This document shows, piece after piece, positions 26,320 to 35,779 of a stretch of 64,000 bases of DNA. How positions within the stretch are numbered: the stretch's first letter is position 1; each line of letters begins with the position of its first letter. The notes beneath the pieces are model-generated. The model had not been told where the DNA came from. It did not search any database and saw only the letters and a list, made by a program, of their open reading frames with translations. This DNA comes from JAGTQI01 sp038868115 (lineage in GTDB: Archaea > Thermoproteota > Bathyarchaeia > Bathyarchaeales > Bathycorpusculaceae). A program made the translations under genes and the position numbers. The stretch covers positions 21,921 through 85,920 of the forward strand of contig JAWBXA010000003.1 of assembly GCA_038868115.1 (NCBI GenBank). The letters are read 5' to 3'.

Positions 26320-26997
26320 CTAAAATGATAGGAGCCAAGGTGCAAAAGTCTTCGCCAAAACCAGTATTAGAAAGGAGGAAAGCGGCACAGTAATATTATC
26401 ATTTACTGGATTTGACTCAAAATGTTCGATGAAAGAGGCAATAGCCCCAGCAATAATTCCAGCTCCGCCTAAAACAGCGCCTACAGGTATGGAGAAGGAA
26501 GCCATAGCTAAGTTTCCCCACCAAGATTTAGTCCTCCTTTTATAAAGAATATTCCGAACAATTCCAGTTATAGCATCACCAATAGACATGAAAATCACGG
26601 GCAATGCCCCAAACCAGAAGTTCCCATCGCCTGAAATAAGCCAGCCAAGGGCTATTACAACACCCCACATAATACAGAAAGAAACCTCGTAGGTGTTCTC
26701 CCTGGTCTGGAACCAGTACATAAGTTTCCCACGCCTATGAGGCACATATAGGAAAACAGCCAAAAGCGTAGCCATAGCAAGCGGCAAAATTGGTGTCTTA
26801 AAAACGAAAGGCACAAGAAAAGCCGCTGCTCCGCCGGTCAATATGTGAATGATCTTTCTGTTATAATAAACTGCAATGTAATGATCAAAGCCCCGCCCGG
26901 TCAAAAGATCATAGAGCCTCTTAGCCAAAACTTTAGCAGCAAAAATAACCCAAACAAAAAGCACAACGGCGGCAGCACTTTCTTCAACAGATATCAT
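26320..26997 (-). CDS. Polyprenol/dolichol kinase-like membrane protein
   Basis: 225 residues with about seven membrane helices. It carries the marks of the CTP-dependent dolichol/phytol kinase and cytidylyltransferase group: NRKIIHILTGG near 47, SIGDAITGIVRN near 140, TKSWWGNLAMASFS and PVNDNITVPL near the end. These residues usually bind CTP and metal. In archaea such enzymes make polyprenyl phosphate or recycle geranylgeraniol for lipids. Substrate not determined. ATG at 26997. Confidence 0.85.
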   Translation of the reverse strand: MISVEESAAAVVLFVWVIFAAKVLAKRLYDLLTGRGFDHYIAVYYNRKIIHILTGGAAAFLVPFVFKTPILPLAMATLLAVFLYVPHRRGKLMYWFQTRENTYEVSFCIMWGVVIALGWLISGDGNFWFGALPVIFMSIGDAITGIVRNILYKRRTKSWWGNLAMASFSIPVGAVLGGAGIIAGAIASFIEHFESNPVNDNITVPLSSFLILVLAKTFAPWLLSF

Positions 26998-27170
26998 GAT
27001 ATAATTATATGTTCTTACATCAGTATAAAAAATTGCCGCCTAAAAACATTAAAATGAGCCAAGCCGTATGCTATTAAACATTTTTCACAGTTTTCTTATT
27101 CTTCATAGTCTAGGTATTAGTTCGCCTAAAGAGCATTTGAAAAGAGTTCAGAAGGGCTTATGTTGACGCT

Positions 27171-28420
27171 TTAGAGTTTTTTAGGCAAATCTTTCTCAGC
27201 CCTCTTTATTAGGCTGTAAAGTTCTTTTTGGATATCCTTGTCAAGGGGTGGCACCGAATGATCTTTCAATATTTTCCTAACCTTCTCCCTCGCTCTTTCA
27301 ACAAGACTTTTTCCTTCAGCCTTCTTCTACTCTTCATAGCTGCGTCTGTCAATCAGCTTAGGAATGAACTGCTCCTTTAAGGTGATCCAAAGTGTGTTTT
27401 TGGCTCAGATAGTGGCCTCCAGGACCCACCTTACGAATAACATCAATAGCCAAGGTTTCATCGCTGATCTCTACTCCACGAAGGGGCGTTAACATGGCTC
27501 TGATAAGCTCATCGTCAATTACTAACTCTTCAAGAGAAGCAGTCATGGAACAGCCAAGGCCTCCCGCCCCTTCCACCACATCCGCGCCGGCAAGAATCGG
27601 TAAAATAGTACTCATCACCTTCTCGTAACAAGCTTGAGGGCCAGGTACTTTAGCCGAAGTAACGAGACCCATAACACTTGCGGTGAGGCCATAATACCTC
27701 GCAATTTCAACTGAAGCAGCGTTTAAAAGCGCTTCCTCTGGTGTACCTGCTGCCCATCGGCCATACTTCATGTCAAAGGCGGCTGGGAAATAGCTGGCAC
27801 TCATCTGAGCGCCCGGGGACATAAGCTGAATTATTGAAATTCCACCTAGAATTTCGGCGTTTGTGACGACAAGTGCCCCCGCCTAAGTCACCGGTGCCGT
27901 TGCCCCAGCAAGAGTCTGACTTCCCACAGAACATGGGAAGCCTAGCTTAGCGAGTTTCAATGCGCGTTCAATATACATGCCGTGAAATTGAAGCGGTGAC
28001 ATCGCATAAAAATCTCCGACTAACAGAGGTCTTTTCCTCAAGGCTTCCTCACCCCCGCGATCACGTTGGCTATTTCAAGGGTATAATCAAATAACGCCCA
28101 GAATAGTTCTCGCGACGCGACGTCACCGCCACAGACATCAATATTAGTAGGTTTTTCAGTGTTGTTCAACCTCGTTATAACATCATAGAAGCCACGGATG
28201 TAATCTGGTTTCTCAAAGGACGCGGTCATTCTGCCAACTGAAGCATAAGAATCCAGAGCGTCGGCGACTCTAGTTAGCATAGCGACATCGTCGTTTGTTG
28301 AGGATTTCCACTCTCCTGTCTCCATATCAGTTGTGTACACACATAAGCCATCAGTAGCAAAGTAAATGTGTCTCCCGTCGATCTTATAATCATATTTTGA
28401 CAATAAGGTAGCTGACAGTA
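27171..28420 (-). pseudogene. mttB: Trimethylamine methyltransferase (MttB) relic with an amber codon at the pyrrolysine site
   Basis: The minus strand encodes an MttB-family protein from its N-terminal third to its natural end. Blocks in order: DYKIDGRHIYFATDGLCVYT and RVADALDSYASVG; EEALRKRPLLVGDFYAMSPL; GATAPVT, stop TAG, AGALVVTNAEILGG; AGADVVEGAGGLGCSMTAS; KLIDRRSYEE, stop TAG, KKAEGKSLVERARE; ending DLPKKL TAA at 27171. The first TAG (27885-27883) sits where Pyl-type MttB has pyrrolysine and other members have Leu ('PVTLAG'). The second (27329-27327) stands for a usual Trp. Single-base frameshifts occur at the GGGGG near 28048 and near 27378. The 5' end is fused to a solute-binding protein gene. 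Several lesions suggest a dead gene. Confidence 0.85.
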
Positions 28421-28837
28421 ATAATCCGCTGTAAATTTTACATCTTCAGCCGTCACAGGCGTTCCATCGTGGAAAGTTGCGTTGCTTGGAATATGCACAG
28501 TCCACACCTTTCCATCTTCCGACACTTCCCAATCTATGAAAAACTGGGGCACAGGCGGATTCGCTATGGCTGTGGAATCCTCCACCTCAAAGTATGTCCA
28601 ACCTATATCGTAAATTAATTGATAAAGGATGCAACCTATTTCCGTGTACTGCCAATCCTCATGCGCTGTACATTTTGATCGGACATTTGCCAAAAAGCAT
28701 GCCACTAACCTTCCTCCATACAGCTTTGTTTCAGCAGCAACCACAGAGCCAAGGTTAACCCCTGAAAACAAGAAAGCTGCAGCAAGCATTAAAACCAAAG
28801 TAGAAATAGCCGTTTTTTTTGGCAAACATTCAAACAC
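28421..28837 (-). pseudogene. Truncated peptide/nickel-type solute-binding protein (SBP_5)
   Basis: From GTG 28837 the frame starts with a signal peptide (ISTLVLMLAAAFLFSGVNLG). It continues with SBP_5 marks: ILYQLIYDIGWTYFEVED, DWEVSEDGKVWTVHIPSNAT and FHDGTPVTAEDVKFTADYY. After about 140 residues the homology stops at 28421-28440 and the sequence becomes mttB. A full protein of this family has about 500-600 residues. The abrupt change points to a deletion that joined two genes, or a chimeric join in the assembly. No permease or ATPase genes of the transporter remain here. Confidence 0.8.
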
Positions 28838-29000
28838 CCGAAAATAATTTAACTTTTTCGTTAATAAGTTTTTCCGAAAGGCGACTTCGACGTAAAATCT
28901 AAGGTTTACCAGGACACTAAGTTGACACTATCATAAGCTTTCTTCTATTGAAGTCTTAGTTTAGCGGGTTTTTCAATAAGACAAGGCAAAATTATGGGTT

Positions 29001-29147
29001 TTATTTAGCTGTAAAAGTTAGGTTATGAATTTCCTTAAAGCTTTTAAGATGCTTTATTGCTTCTTGGATGCTGTTGAAGCCATATTTTATTGTGTTAAAC
29101 TGTTTTCTTGAGGCGATAACTTCTTGACGGGCTTCATCGCTTTCCAT
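29001..29147 (-). CDS. Possible 48-residue helical protein beside tRNA-Ile
   Basis: ATG 29147 to TAA 29001 reads MESDEARQEVIASRKQFNTI, then KYGFNSIQEAIKHLKSFKEI and HNLTFTAK. It is charged and helical, starting 22 bases after the tRNA-Ile 3' end. It could be a short protein or the C-terminal end of a lost gene. No family recognised. The rest of 28838-29168 shows nothing else. Confidence 0.35.
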   Translation of the reverse strand: MESDEARQEVIASRKQFNTIKYGFNSIQEAIKHLKSFKEIHNLTFTAK

Positions 29148-29168
29148 CAGTAACAAGCCAAAAACTAA

Positions 29169-29243
29169 TGGGCCGGGCCGGATTTGAACCGGCGACCTTT
29201 CGGTTATCAGCCGAACGCTCCAACCAAGCTGAGCTACCGGCCC
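29169..29243 (-). tRNA. tRNA-Ile (anticodon GAU)
   Basis: Read on the minus strand. Acceptor GGGCCGG/CCGGCCC with discriminator A, D stem GCTC/GAGC, anticodon arm TTCGG-CTGATAA-CCGAA, T arm GCCGG-TTCAAAT-CCGGC. No intron and no encoded CCA. All stems are fully paired. Confidence 0.97.
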
Positions 29244-29335
29244 ATCGCAACACTAAACAGTAATGTCAAACCAACATTTTTAAGGTTTTCAGAACCTTTT
29301 TAACCATTTAAAACATTATCTTCGCAAGGAAAAAA

Positions 29336-29411
29336 GGGCCCGTGGCCAAGTACGGATCAAGGCGCCGGCCTTCGGAGCCGGAGAACGTGGGTTCAAATCC
29401 CACCGGGCCCG
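29336..29411 (+). tRNA. tRNA-Arg (anticodon UCG)
   Basis: Acceptor GGGCCCG/CGGGCCC with discriminator G, anticodon arm CCGGC-CTTCGGA-GCCGG, T arm GTGGG-TTCAAAT-CCCAC. No intron. An AT-rich stretch upstream probably holds the promoter. Arginyl-tRNA synthetase is encoded about 8.5 kb away. Confidence 0.96.
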
Positions 29412-29541
29412 CCTTTAAACAGCCGCTTTTTATCTCATAAAATTCTCTATTTACTGCAACTAACAGAAATGTTTACCAATTTTAAGCGTTTAGACCATGG
29501 ACCAGGGTTATCATTACCAATTTCAATTTTGAGGTCTGAAT

Positions 29542-30216
29542 TTAGTAGTCTGCTATTAGTCGTCCATCCTTGAGGGTGTAGATCTTATCCGCTGCTTCAA
29601 CGATCTTTTCATCATGTGTAGCCACAATAACCGTCGTCTTCCATTTTTCCCTCGTATCTAACATAAGGTTCATTATTTCTTTGGCCGTGTTAGAATCAAG
29701 CTCTCCGGTGGGTTCGTCTGCAATTATCACTTCAGGATCGTTGGCTAGGGCTCTGGCTATGGCTACACGTTGCATTTCACCCATGCTTAGTTCTTTTGGC
29801 CTATGATAGATTCTATTTTCTAAGCCCACAGCTTCTAGGAGTTTTATGGCTTTTTCCCTTTGTTCCCTCTGACTTTTCCCAGCTAAGGCCATTGGAAGCT
29901 CAACGTTTTCCAGGGCTGTGAGGGTTGGCAACAAGTTAAATGTCTGAAATATGAAGCCCATTCTCAACAACCTGATTCTTCTACGTTTTGCATTAGTCCA
30001 GTTTGAGGTGTCCTCACCGTTTATGAAGATTTTTCCATAAGTAGGCTTGTCGTTTAACCCTATGAGGTTTAGGAGGGTTGATTTTCCAGATCCTGAGGGT
30101 CCTGTAATTGCTATAAACTTGGTCTCATCGATTTCAAAGTTGACATTGTTGACGGCGATCACCTTTGAACTACCAACCTGGAAAATTCTTGTTAGATTTA
30201 CTGTTTTTATTTTCAT
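29542..30216 (-). CDS. ABC transporter ATPase (MacB/LolD type)
   Basis: 224 residues. Walker A GPSGSGKSTLL, Q-loop FIFQTFNLLPTLTALENVELP, signature LSMGEMQRVAIARAL, Walker B VIIADEPTGELD, and H-loop VVATHDEKIVEAAD. The LLPTLTALENVELPM segment is typical of the MacB/LolD group. It powers the permease encoded just upstream; the permease TAA-side and this ATG meet at 30216. Together they form a mechanotransmission-type exporter or lipid-protein extractor, perhaps serving the large divergent surface protein. Confidence 0.94.
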   Translation of the reverse strand: MKIKTVNLTRIFQVGSSKVIAVNNVNFEIDETKFIAITGPSGSGKSTLLNLIGLNDKPTYGKIFINGEDTSNWTNAKRRRIRLLRMGFIFQTFNLLPTLTALENVELPMALAGKSQREQREKAIKLLEAVGLENRIYHRPKELSMGEMQRVAIARALANDPEVIIADEPTGELDSNTAKEIMNLMLDTREKWKTTVIVATHDEKIVEAADKIYTLKDGRLIADY

Positions 30217-31406
30217 TAGTATTCCGCCTTGAGGGCTTCAGCTATGCGCATTCTTGCAGCATTTACTGCTGGAAGTAATCCGCCGAGGCAGCAGACTATC
30301 ACAACGATTGCAAAAATTTGAACCATGTAAGTGGGCGTGACTATGTCAAAAAGTCCCGGAAGGAAAAGGTGTAAAGGTATGTTGGTGTATAGGCTTGCTA
30401 ATATAACGGCCGCTAAGGAGCCAAGCATTATCCCGAAGATCCCGCCTAAAACGCCTATTAGGGCGGCTTCAAAAATGACTACTCGAAAAACATAGCTAAC
30501 TGGTGCGCCCAAAGCGTCTAAAGTTGCAAAGTCCCGTCGTCTTTCTGAAACACTCATTAGGTTCACGGTCATGACGAGTATAAGGCTCGTGCTGAAAACA
30601 ACCGATTGTATGCCTATGTTCCAGTTTTCAATCTGGGCAAAGATTGGTTGAACTATATCGTTTCTCTCCTCCTCTGTTAAGGCTTTAACAGAATCCTTAT
30701 AATTCACATGATTTTCAATGGTTGCCGCGAGGTCTTGCGGCTCACAGCCCTTAATGGGTTTTATTAAAATTATGTTGGCTTTTCCCTGATAATCGTAGAT
30801 TTTTTGAGCAAGTTTTAGAGACATAACCAAAAAGCGATCTAAAACAGCTGATTTTGTATCTAAAACTCCAACAACTGTTAGGTTTTGTCCGCCAATCCGC
30901 AGCATGTCCCCAACAGCAAAATTATGCTGTTTTGCTAAGGAACCGCCTATAACAACCTCATTGCAGGTATCGTTTGCTGGAAGGCGCCCACCACTTTTCA
31001 AGATTATGGGTCCAAGAACATTATGCCACTTGTCAACCGGTATACCAAGACTAAAGTTTTCAGGCACTGGAAGAAGGGTGTTTCCAAAATAAATTGAAGG
31101 CGTAACTAGTAAAGCTGGAACCGCATCTTCAACCTCTGGAAAGGTTTCCTTTAATTCTGCGGCTAAACCTTCAGGAAACATGGCCCTGGTTATCGGTATT
31201 GCTTGAATCACTATTGCTCCTTTGGTTACAACCATGATTTGTCCATTAAAGAGCACGTTCATACTCTTAATTACTGTGATATAACGAGTTGTGGTGGCGC
31301 CAACCGCGATAACAAAGGCTGTTGCCAAGGCCACGCCTAAAATGCAAAGGCTCGTCCTAAGCTTTCTTCGAAACAAGTTGCGGAAACAAAACGTTAGTAG
31401 CCTCAT
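30216..31406 (-). CDS. MacB/FtsX-type ABC permease
   Basis: 396 residues. One N-terminal helix follows CFRNLFRRKLRTSLCILGVALA. A large extracellular domain (about 45-270) comes next, with VVIGGSLAKQHNFAVGDML, then three helices with the FtsX block MSVSERRRDFATLDALGAPV. The C-terminus is PAVNAARMRIAEALKAEY. This is the typical MacB permease layout. First gene of a two-gene operon with the ATPase, divergent from the 31483 gene. Confidence 0.93.
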   Translation of the reverse strand: MRLLTFCFRNLFRRKLRTSLCILGVALATAFVIAVGATTTRYITVIKSMNVLFNGQIMVVTKGAIVIQAIPITRAMFPEGLAAELKETFPEVEDAVPALLVTPSIYFGNTLLPVPENFSLGIPVDKWHNVLGPIILKSGGRLPANDTCNEVVIGGSLAKQHNFAVGDMLRIGGQNLTVVGVLDTKSAVLDRFLVMSLKLAQKIYDYQGKANIILIKPIKGCEPQDLAATIENHVNYKDSVKALTEEERNDIVQPIFAQIENWNIGIQSVVFSTSLILVMTVNLMSVSERRRDFATLDALGAPVSYVFRVVIFEAALIGVLGGIFGIMLGSLAAVILASLYTNIPLHLFLPGLFDIVTPTYMVQIFAIVVIVCCLGGLLPAVNAARMRIAEALKAEY

Positions 31407-31482
31407 TTCAAAACTACATAGGTTGTTAAAGTATTTATAAAACGTTTACACAACATAATAACGTTTCAATGGAGATATTAAA

Positions 31483-34400
31483 ATGAAAAAGGCATGTGTT
31501 TCAATAGCCGCAATTTTTCTACTTTTGTCGGCAACAATCTCGTCGTTATGGATTACTAAAACAACAAAAGCGGTTAACGGCGCCAAATTGACTGGAAATG
31601 TTTATGATTATGGCTTAGACGCGGATGGAGACGGATTATTCGATTATCTTGTTGCAGAAGTGGAAGTAGATGTAGCTACCGCCGGAATCTACAATCTCGC
31701 AGTGCATGTACTTGAAGGTGATTATGGACGTTTATGGCTTTATACTTACAACAGAACTTATCTTGGCTCAGGATTACAAAACGTAAACATAAGATTCTTC
31801 GGCGCAACTATACGACAAGCGCAAATCAACGTGACAAAACTTCTTTACGTATATCTTTACGACGAATATTATTGTCCGCTGGACTACTATCCAGAGCTAA
31901 ATTTGTCAAAAACCTACAGTTACACGCAGTTTGATGAGCCGGGAGCAAAATTCACAGATGCAATCCATGACGAGGGTGTGGACACGGATGGCGATGGACT
32001 TTTTAATTACCTCAACATAAGCGTCGAGGTCGATGTTACAGAAGCTGGACTATACGAGGTCTATATTGGTGGATTATATAACTCCTCCTACAATTATGTC
32101 AACGTATACGGTAGTATAAAGGCGTCTTTAACTACAGGGAAATGTTGGTTGAACTTTCTTCTCAGCGGGTTCAGCATTTATGCTTCTCGCGTTATAAATG
32201 TGATGGTAATTGACTACGTAAGTCTCTCGTGGGTGGATACACAAACCAATATTTCATATCAAATTGACTCAAGATCTTGGGTTCAACTAAGTAAATCGTA
32301 CAATTACACAGACTTTGATTATCTTGCACGGTTAACTGGAAAAGTGTCAGATGAAGGTGTAGATGCTGACGGCAATGGATTATATAACTACCTGGAGGCT
32401 GGTGTTGAAATTGAAGTTGCAGAGGCAGGTTACTACGGAATAAGTATTTCCGGATTATCTGAAGACGGCGGAGGCTTTTATACATACAAAGAGGTTGTTG
32501 ACTACTTTAACATAGGTTATCACACCGTTTATTTTGAATATGATGGCGTTATGCTCGCTTACCATCAGTTCAGCCCACAAAGTCTCATTGAGATATATAT
32601 AAGGGATGTGAACACTTGGATGCCGTTAGATTACGCCCCTTCCATGCCTCTCTCCAGAAAATATAATTACACGCTTTTCGACGCCCCCTTACAAGACATG
32701 CAAATAAACTTCACAGTTCACCCAAACGGCACAATGGGCCTTGACGGTTTGTTCAATTTTACACACATGTATCCTCCAAACACCGGTCCATTAATGAATG
32801 CATCATTAAGCCTTTCAACCGCCGGAAGCACGACAACGGGCTCCTTCTCCGGAGTCTTGCTTTTACCAACAAATGGCATGTTTCAGTGGCCCTTTAACTC
32901 TACAACTGCGCTTTTAAAATCAAAAATTCAGAACGGCCTATCAAACACAACACTAGCCCTTACAGTATTGATGCCGCAAGCGGCAATTTACACATATCCC
33001 TTCAACTCAAGCAATTTCGAGTTAACAGGACGCTACAGCAACGGCATGCTCAACTTCAACATATTCGGAGAAACAAAACTGCCGCCCTCATTAGGTTTGA
33101 TGTTTCCATTTAACGCCACAGACATAACAGTGAAAGTGTACTTTGAAAACGGCGAATTCACAGGAGACGTAAAATTCTACCTTATACCCTTTATTCCAGG
33201 CTTTTTAGACATCGTAATAAACTTCGATGGAAATAAGACGGAGTTACGCCTAACAGACCACTTAAACATAACTTACGGCAACTATCCGCCACCAATAGGC
33301 ACGATAGACTCAACAACTCTTGAAAACCTTCTCGTCCATTTAAACAGCGCCCTCCCAGGGCCCAACGGCTTAATTGCCAACATAACCAACGGTCTAATCA
33401 TATGCACACAATTAGACACAACCAAGACCGAATGGTCAGATGGCAACGGTGCAGAAATCAGGTACAACGCCACCTTGCAAGGAAACTTCACAATGCTTTT
33501 TGCAAAACTTTTAAACCAAATAATGTTTGGCGGCAGCTCTCAATCAGAGCAGTTTGCCTACGCAACGTTAGATTCTGTTTTCTCTTCTGTTGAAAAAGCC
33601 TCTTTAACAATGGACTACTACCACAAGTTGAGGCTGGCCACAGTAGAGATGAAAGTATTGTGCAACGTTGCTGAACTATGGGAAAACGCGTTAGAAAAAA
33701 TGCCCCCAACAGTTCCACCGGATTATGCTGCGCAGATCACTGCGTACCTTAAAATCCTAAACGCCACAGCCTATGCCATCAAAGACTTCAGTTTAGACAC
33801 CAGATACTCCAGCGACACATATAAACTGACATTAAACGCTTTAATACTGGTGAACTGCACTCAACTGGAAGGGGAAATAAACCCGCTACTGCCAGAAATA
33901 GCGCCCAATGAACAATTACGCAAGATATTAGTGGATTATCTGAGCGTTAGATATTGCAATCTAACACTTTACGATGCAACAATAAACTACACCCACGGAA
34001 GGGCTGACTTCACCGCCACATGGATACTTAAAGGTAACTTCAAAGCAGAGTTAAACCACATAAAAAGCTTTTACATAGACTACTGGAACGCTACTAATCC
34101 ATGGTATATGCCATGGCAACTGCGCATGTTAAATGAAACAATAATCGATGCCAACAACTTTTCAGCCGAAATCAAATTGGGTAGAGACTGGATGCTGCTA
34201 AGATTTAACGGCTTAATCCTTCGACCACCAATAGATGCTGTTGACAATGTAAGGTTCAAATTTTACAATTTCTTTAATGTTACAAGCTACGATCCATACG
34301 AGCCGCCGAGAAAGTTTCAAAAGCTGAAAATAAACATTATGGGCGCCTTCAACGGAACCCACACAATTCTGCTATATGCGGCGGATTCAGCTCCTCCGCC

Positions 34401-34956
34401 AGATTTTGTTTCAACGGATTTAAAGATTATGTCTTGGGAGAACGTTTCTATAGGCAGCTTGAAGAATTTGGAGTTCCGCATGGCCTACCAACAAGTAGTG
34501 AACTATTTCGGAACTCACAACGTCATAATCTACACAAACTCCACAATGAGCGGCTTCAATTTCAACCCAAATCTTCCAGGCATAAGCTTCAATGTCACAG
34601 GCGCTGGGACAGGCTTCTGCCAAGTAGCAATCCCAAGAACACTACTCTATGCTGAACCATCAGCATGGATAGTGAAAATTGACGATCAAATGCTTAACTA
34701 CCCAAGTAATTACACCGTAATGGAAAACGATGACTATGTCTTTATAGCCTTAAGTTATGCTCACTCGACTCACAGAATAGAGATCGCTGGAACATGGGTA
34801 GTTTCAGAATTTAACATGAACACTAGTCTAATAATACTCACAGCACTAGTGTTAATAATGGCCATTGCAATCCAACAGAGGAAAAACATTGCCAAAATGA
34901 AAACAAAATGCAAAAACATTACGAGCGCTCTTATACTAAAAATCACAAATAGGTGA
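31483..34956 (+). CDS. Large secreted/surface protein with DxDGDG repeats
   Basis: 1157 residues with an N-terminal signal (CVSIAAIFLLLSATISSLWI) and a C-terminal membrane helix (LIILTALVLIMAIAI) followed by a basic tail, so it is anchored outside the cell. Three repeats of about 125 residues begin GLDADGDGLFDYL (~45), GVDTDGDGLFNYL (~165) and GVDADGNGLYNYL (~287). Each is followed by EVEVDV-type strands. The DxDxDG loops look calcium-binding. Many Asn-x-Ser/Thr sites suggest heavy N-glycosylation. The second half (about 410-1130) is β-rich with no recognised domain. It lies 76 bases from the divergent ABC permease and may be its client. Confidence 0.88.
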   Translation: MKKACVSIAAIFLLLSATISSLWITKTTKAVNGAKLTGNVYDYGLDADGDGLFDYLVAEVEVDVATAGIYNLAVHVLEGDYGRLWLYTYNRTYLGSGLQNVNIRFFGATIRQAQINVTKLLYVYLYDEYYCPLDYYPELNLSKTYSYTQFDEPGAKFTDAIHDEGVDTDGDGLFNYLNISVEVDVTEAGLYEVYIGGLYNSSYNYVNVYGSIKASLTTGKCWLNFLLSGFSIYASRVINVMVIDYVSLSWVDTQTNISYQIDSRSWVQLSKSYNYTDFDYLARLTGKVSDEGVDADGNGLYNYLEAGVEIEVAEAGYYGISISGLSEDGGGFYTYKEVVDYFNIGYHTVYFEYDGVMLAYHQFSPQSLIEIYIRDVNTWMPLDYAPSMPLSRKYNYTLFDAPLQDMQINFTVHPNGTMGLDGLFNFTHMYPPNTGPLMNASLSLSTAGSTTTGSFSGVLLLPTNGMFQWPFNSTTALLKSKIQNGLSNTTLALTVLMPQAAIYTYPFNSSNFELTGRYSNGMLNFNIFGETKLPPSLGLMFPFNATDITVKVYFENGEFTGDVKFYLIPFIPGFLDIVINFDGNKTELRLTDHLNITYGNYPPPIGTIDSTTLENLLVHLNSALPGPNGLIANITNGLIICTQLDTTKTEWSDGNGAEIRYNATLQGNFTMLFAKLLNQIMFGGSSQSEQFAYATLDSVFSSVEKASLTMDYYHKLRLATVEMKVLCNVAELWENALEKMPPTVPPDYAAQITAYLKILNATAYAIKDFSLDTRYSSDTYKLTLNALILVNCTQLEGEINPLLPEIAPNEQLRKILVDYLSVRYCNLTLYDATINYTHGRADFTATWILKGNFKAELNHIKSFYIDYWNATNPWYMPWQLRMLNETIIDANNFSAEIKLGRDWMLLRFNGLILRPPIDAVDNVRFKFYNFFNVTSYDPYEPPRKFQKLKINIMGAFNGTHTILLYAADSAPPPDFVSTDLKIMSWENVSIGSLKNLEFRMAYQQVVNYFGTHNVIIYTNSTMSGFNFNPNLPGISFNVTGAGTGFCQVAIPRTLLYAEPSAWIVKIDDQMLNYPSNYTVMENDDYVFIALSYAHSTHRIEIAGTWVVSEFNMNTSLIILTALVLIMAIAIQQRKNIAKMKTKCKNITSALILKITNR

Positions 34957-35029
34957 ACCTTCTAAATTCCCTAATTCTCCCTCTTTTTTGCAAGCAATAG
35001 CGCAAGGTTATGTATGAAAGGCAAACTTT

Positions 35030-35530
35030 TTGTTTACATCGTGGAGATTACACTTGGGAACGCGGTTGTCGGGACAAGCTGTTCCAGCAATCCGTGAGCC
35101 TTCACCACATGAAAAGATAGTTCAGAGATGTGAAGAGACGAAGGCAAAATTTGGTCCCTTTACGCCGAAAATAACGAAAAACGTCGATTTAAACGAAATC
35201 CTCCCTGAAGGCATTCATCTAAAAGAAAACTTTAAAACAATCGACGCTTTCGCATTTTTGGAAATTGGTGGGCTTCCGATGTATACATCAGCATTAGAGG
35301 TTCAACATAAGGGCGTTAGAGAGGACACCGTCGTGCGACTCTCTCTCATTCTTCCATTTGTCAATCGTGTAGATATTGTAGCCGACATCGAAGAACTCAC
35401 CAAAATGAAAAAGCTTCTTGAAAGATTAGTCAACCCAAACATCGTTAAAGCTCGCGTATCCTTACACATTTACGGAATACTTAAAACTAAAATAGGTGAG
35501 CATAAACCTTGTTCAATGCCTAACAGTTGA
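35030..35530 (+). CDS. Uncharacterised protein, perhaps with a nuclease-like fold
   Basis: 166 codons from a TTG; the true start is unclear and may be as late as HEKIVQRC. The C-terminal half (SALEVQHKGVREDTVVRLSL, then VNRVDIVADIEELTKMKKLLE) recalls the 'fEVeHTt...Lsrl...F.IVa...' pattern of some restriction-endonuclease-like proteins, with Glu in the core strand. No catalytic triad is clear. It lies in a poor region, so it may be a truncated gene. The assignment is weak. Confidence 0.5.
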   Translation: MFTSWRLHLGTRLSGQAVPAIREPSPHEKIVQRCEETKAKFGPFTPKITKNVDLNEILPEGIHLKENFKTIDAFAFLEIGGLPMYTSALEVQHKGVREDTVVRLSLILPFVNRVDIVADIEELTKMKKLLERLVNPNIVKARVSLHIYGILKTKIGEHKPCSMPNS

Positions 35531-35557
35531 AAAGAGGGAAATGAGGGTGTGAAATAA

Positions 35558-35779
35558 TTGTCTGCGTTTCCTTTCCAGCTTCCTTCCATCTATGAATTAC
35601 TGTTGCTTTTGTTGCTGCTTGTTATAGGAATTGCCATTATTACCTTAATTGTCAAAATTTTGCTATTTATCCTACCGGCAGCCATAATTGCAGTTGCGGT
35701 TTGGTTTCTCACAAGCAGCCTTTTTTTGGCTGGCGTGGCTTTCATAGCGGTAGCTTTTATATCGCTACTAAAACGCTAA
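35558..35779 (+). CDS. Small hydrophobic membrane protein
   Basis: 73 residues from a TTG at 35558, preceded by GAGGGTG. Almost the whole chain is hydrophobic (ELLLLLLLLVIGIAIITLIV, then LFILPAAIIAVAVWFLTSSL and GVAFIAVAFISLL), giving two to three helices and a KR tail. No family recognised. Start 27 bases after the previous stop. Confidence 0.6.
   Translation: MSAFPFQLPSIYELLLLLLLLVIGIAIITLIVKILLFILPAAIIAVAVWFLTSSLFLAGVAFIAVAFISLLKR

Noticed and set aside
28274..28403. Continuation of the SBP_5 frame past 28421
   Set aside because: The residues no longer match the family, while the overlapping frame reads clear MttB sequence from 28403 on.
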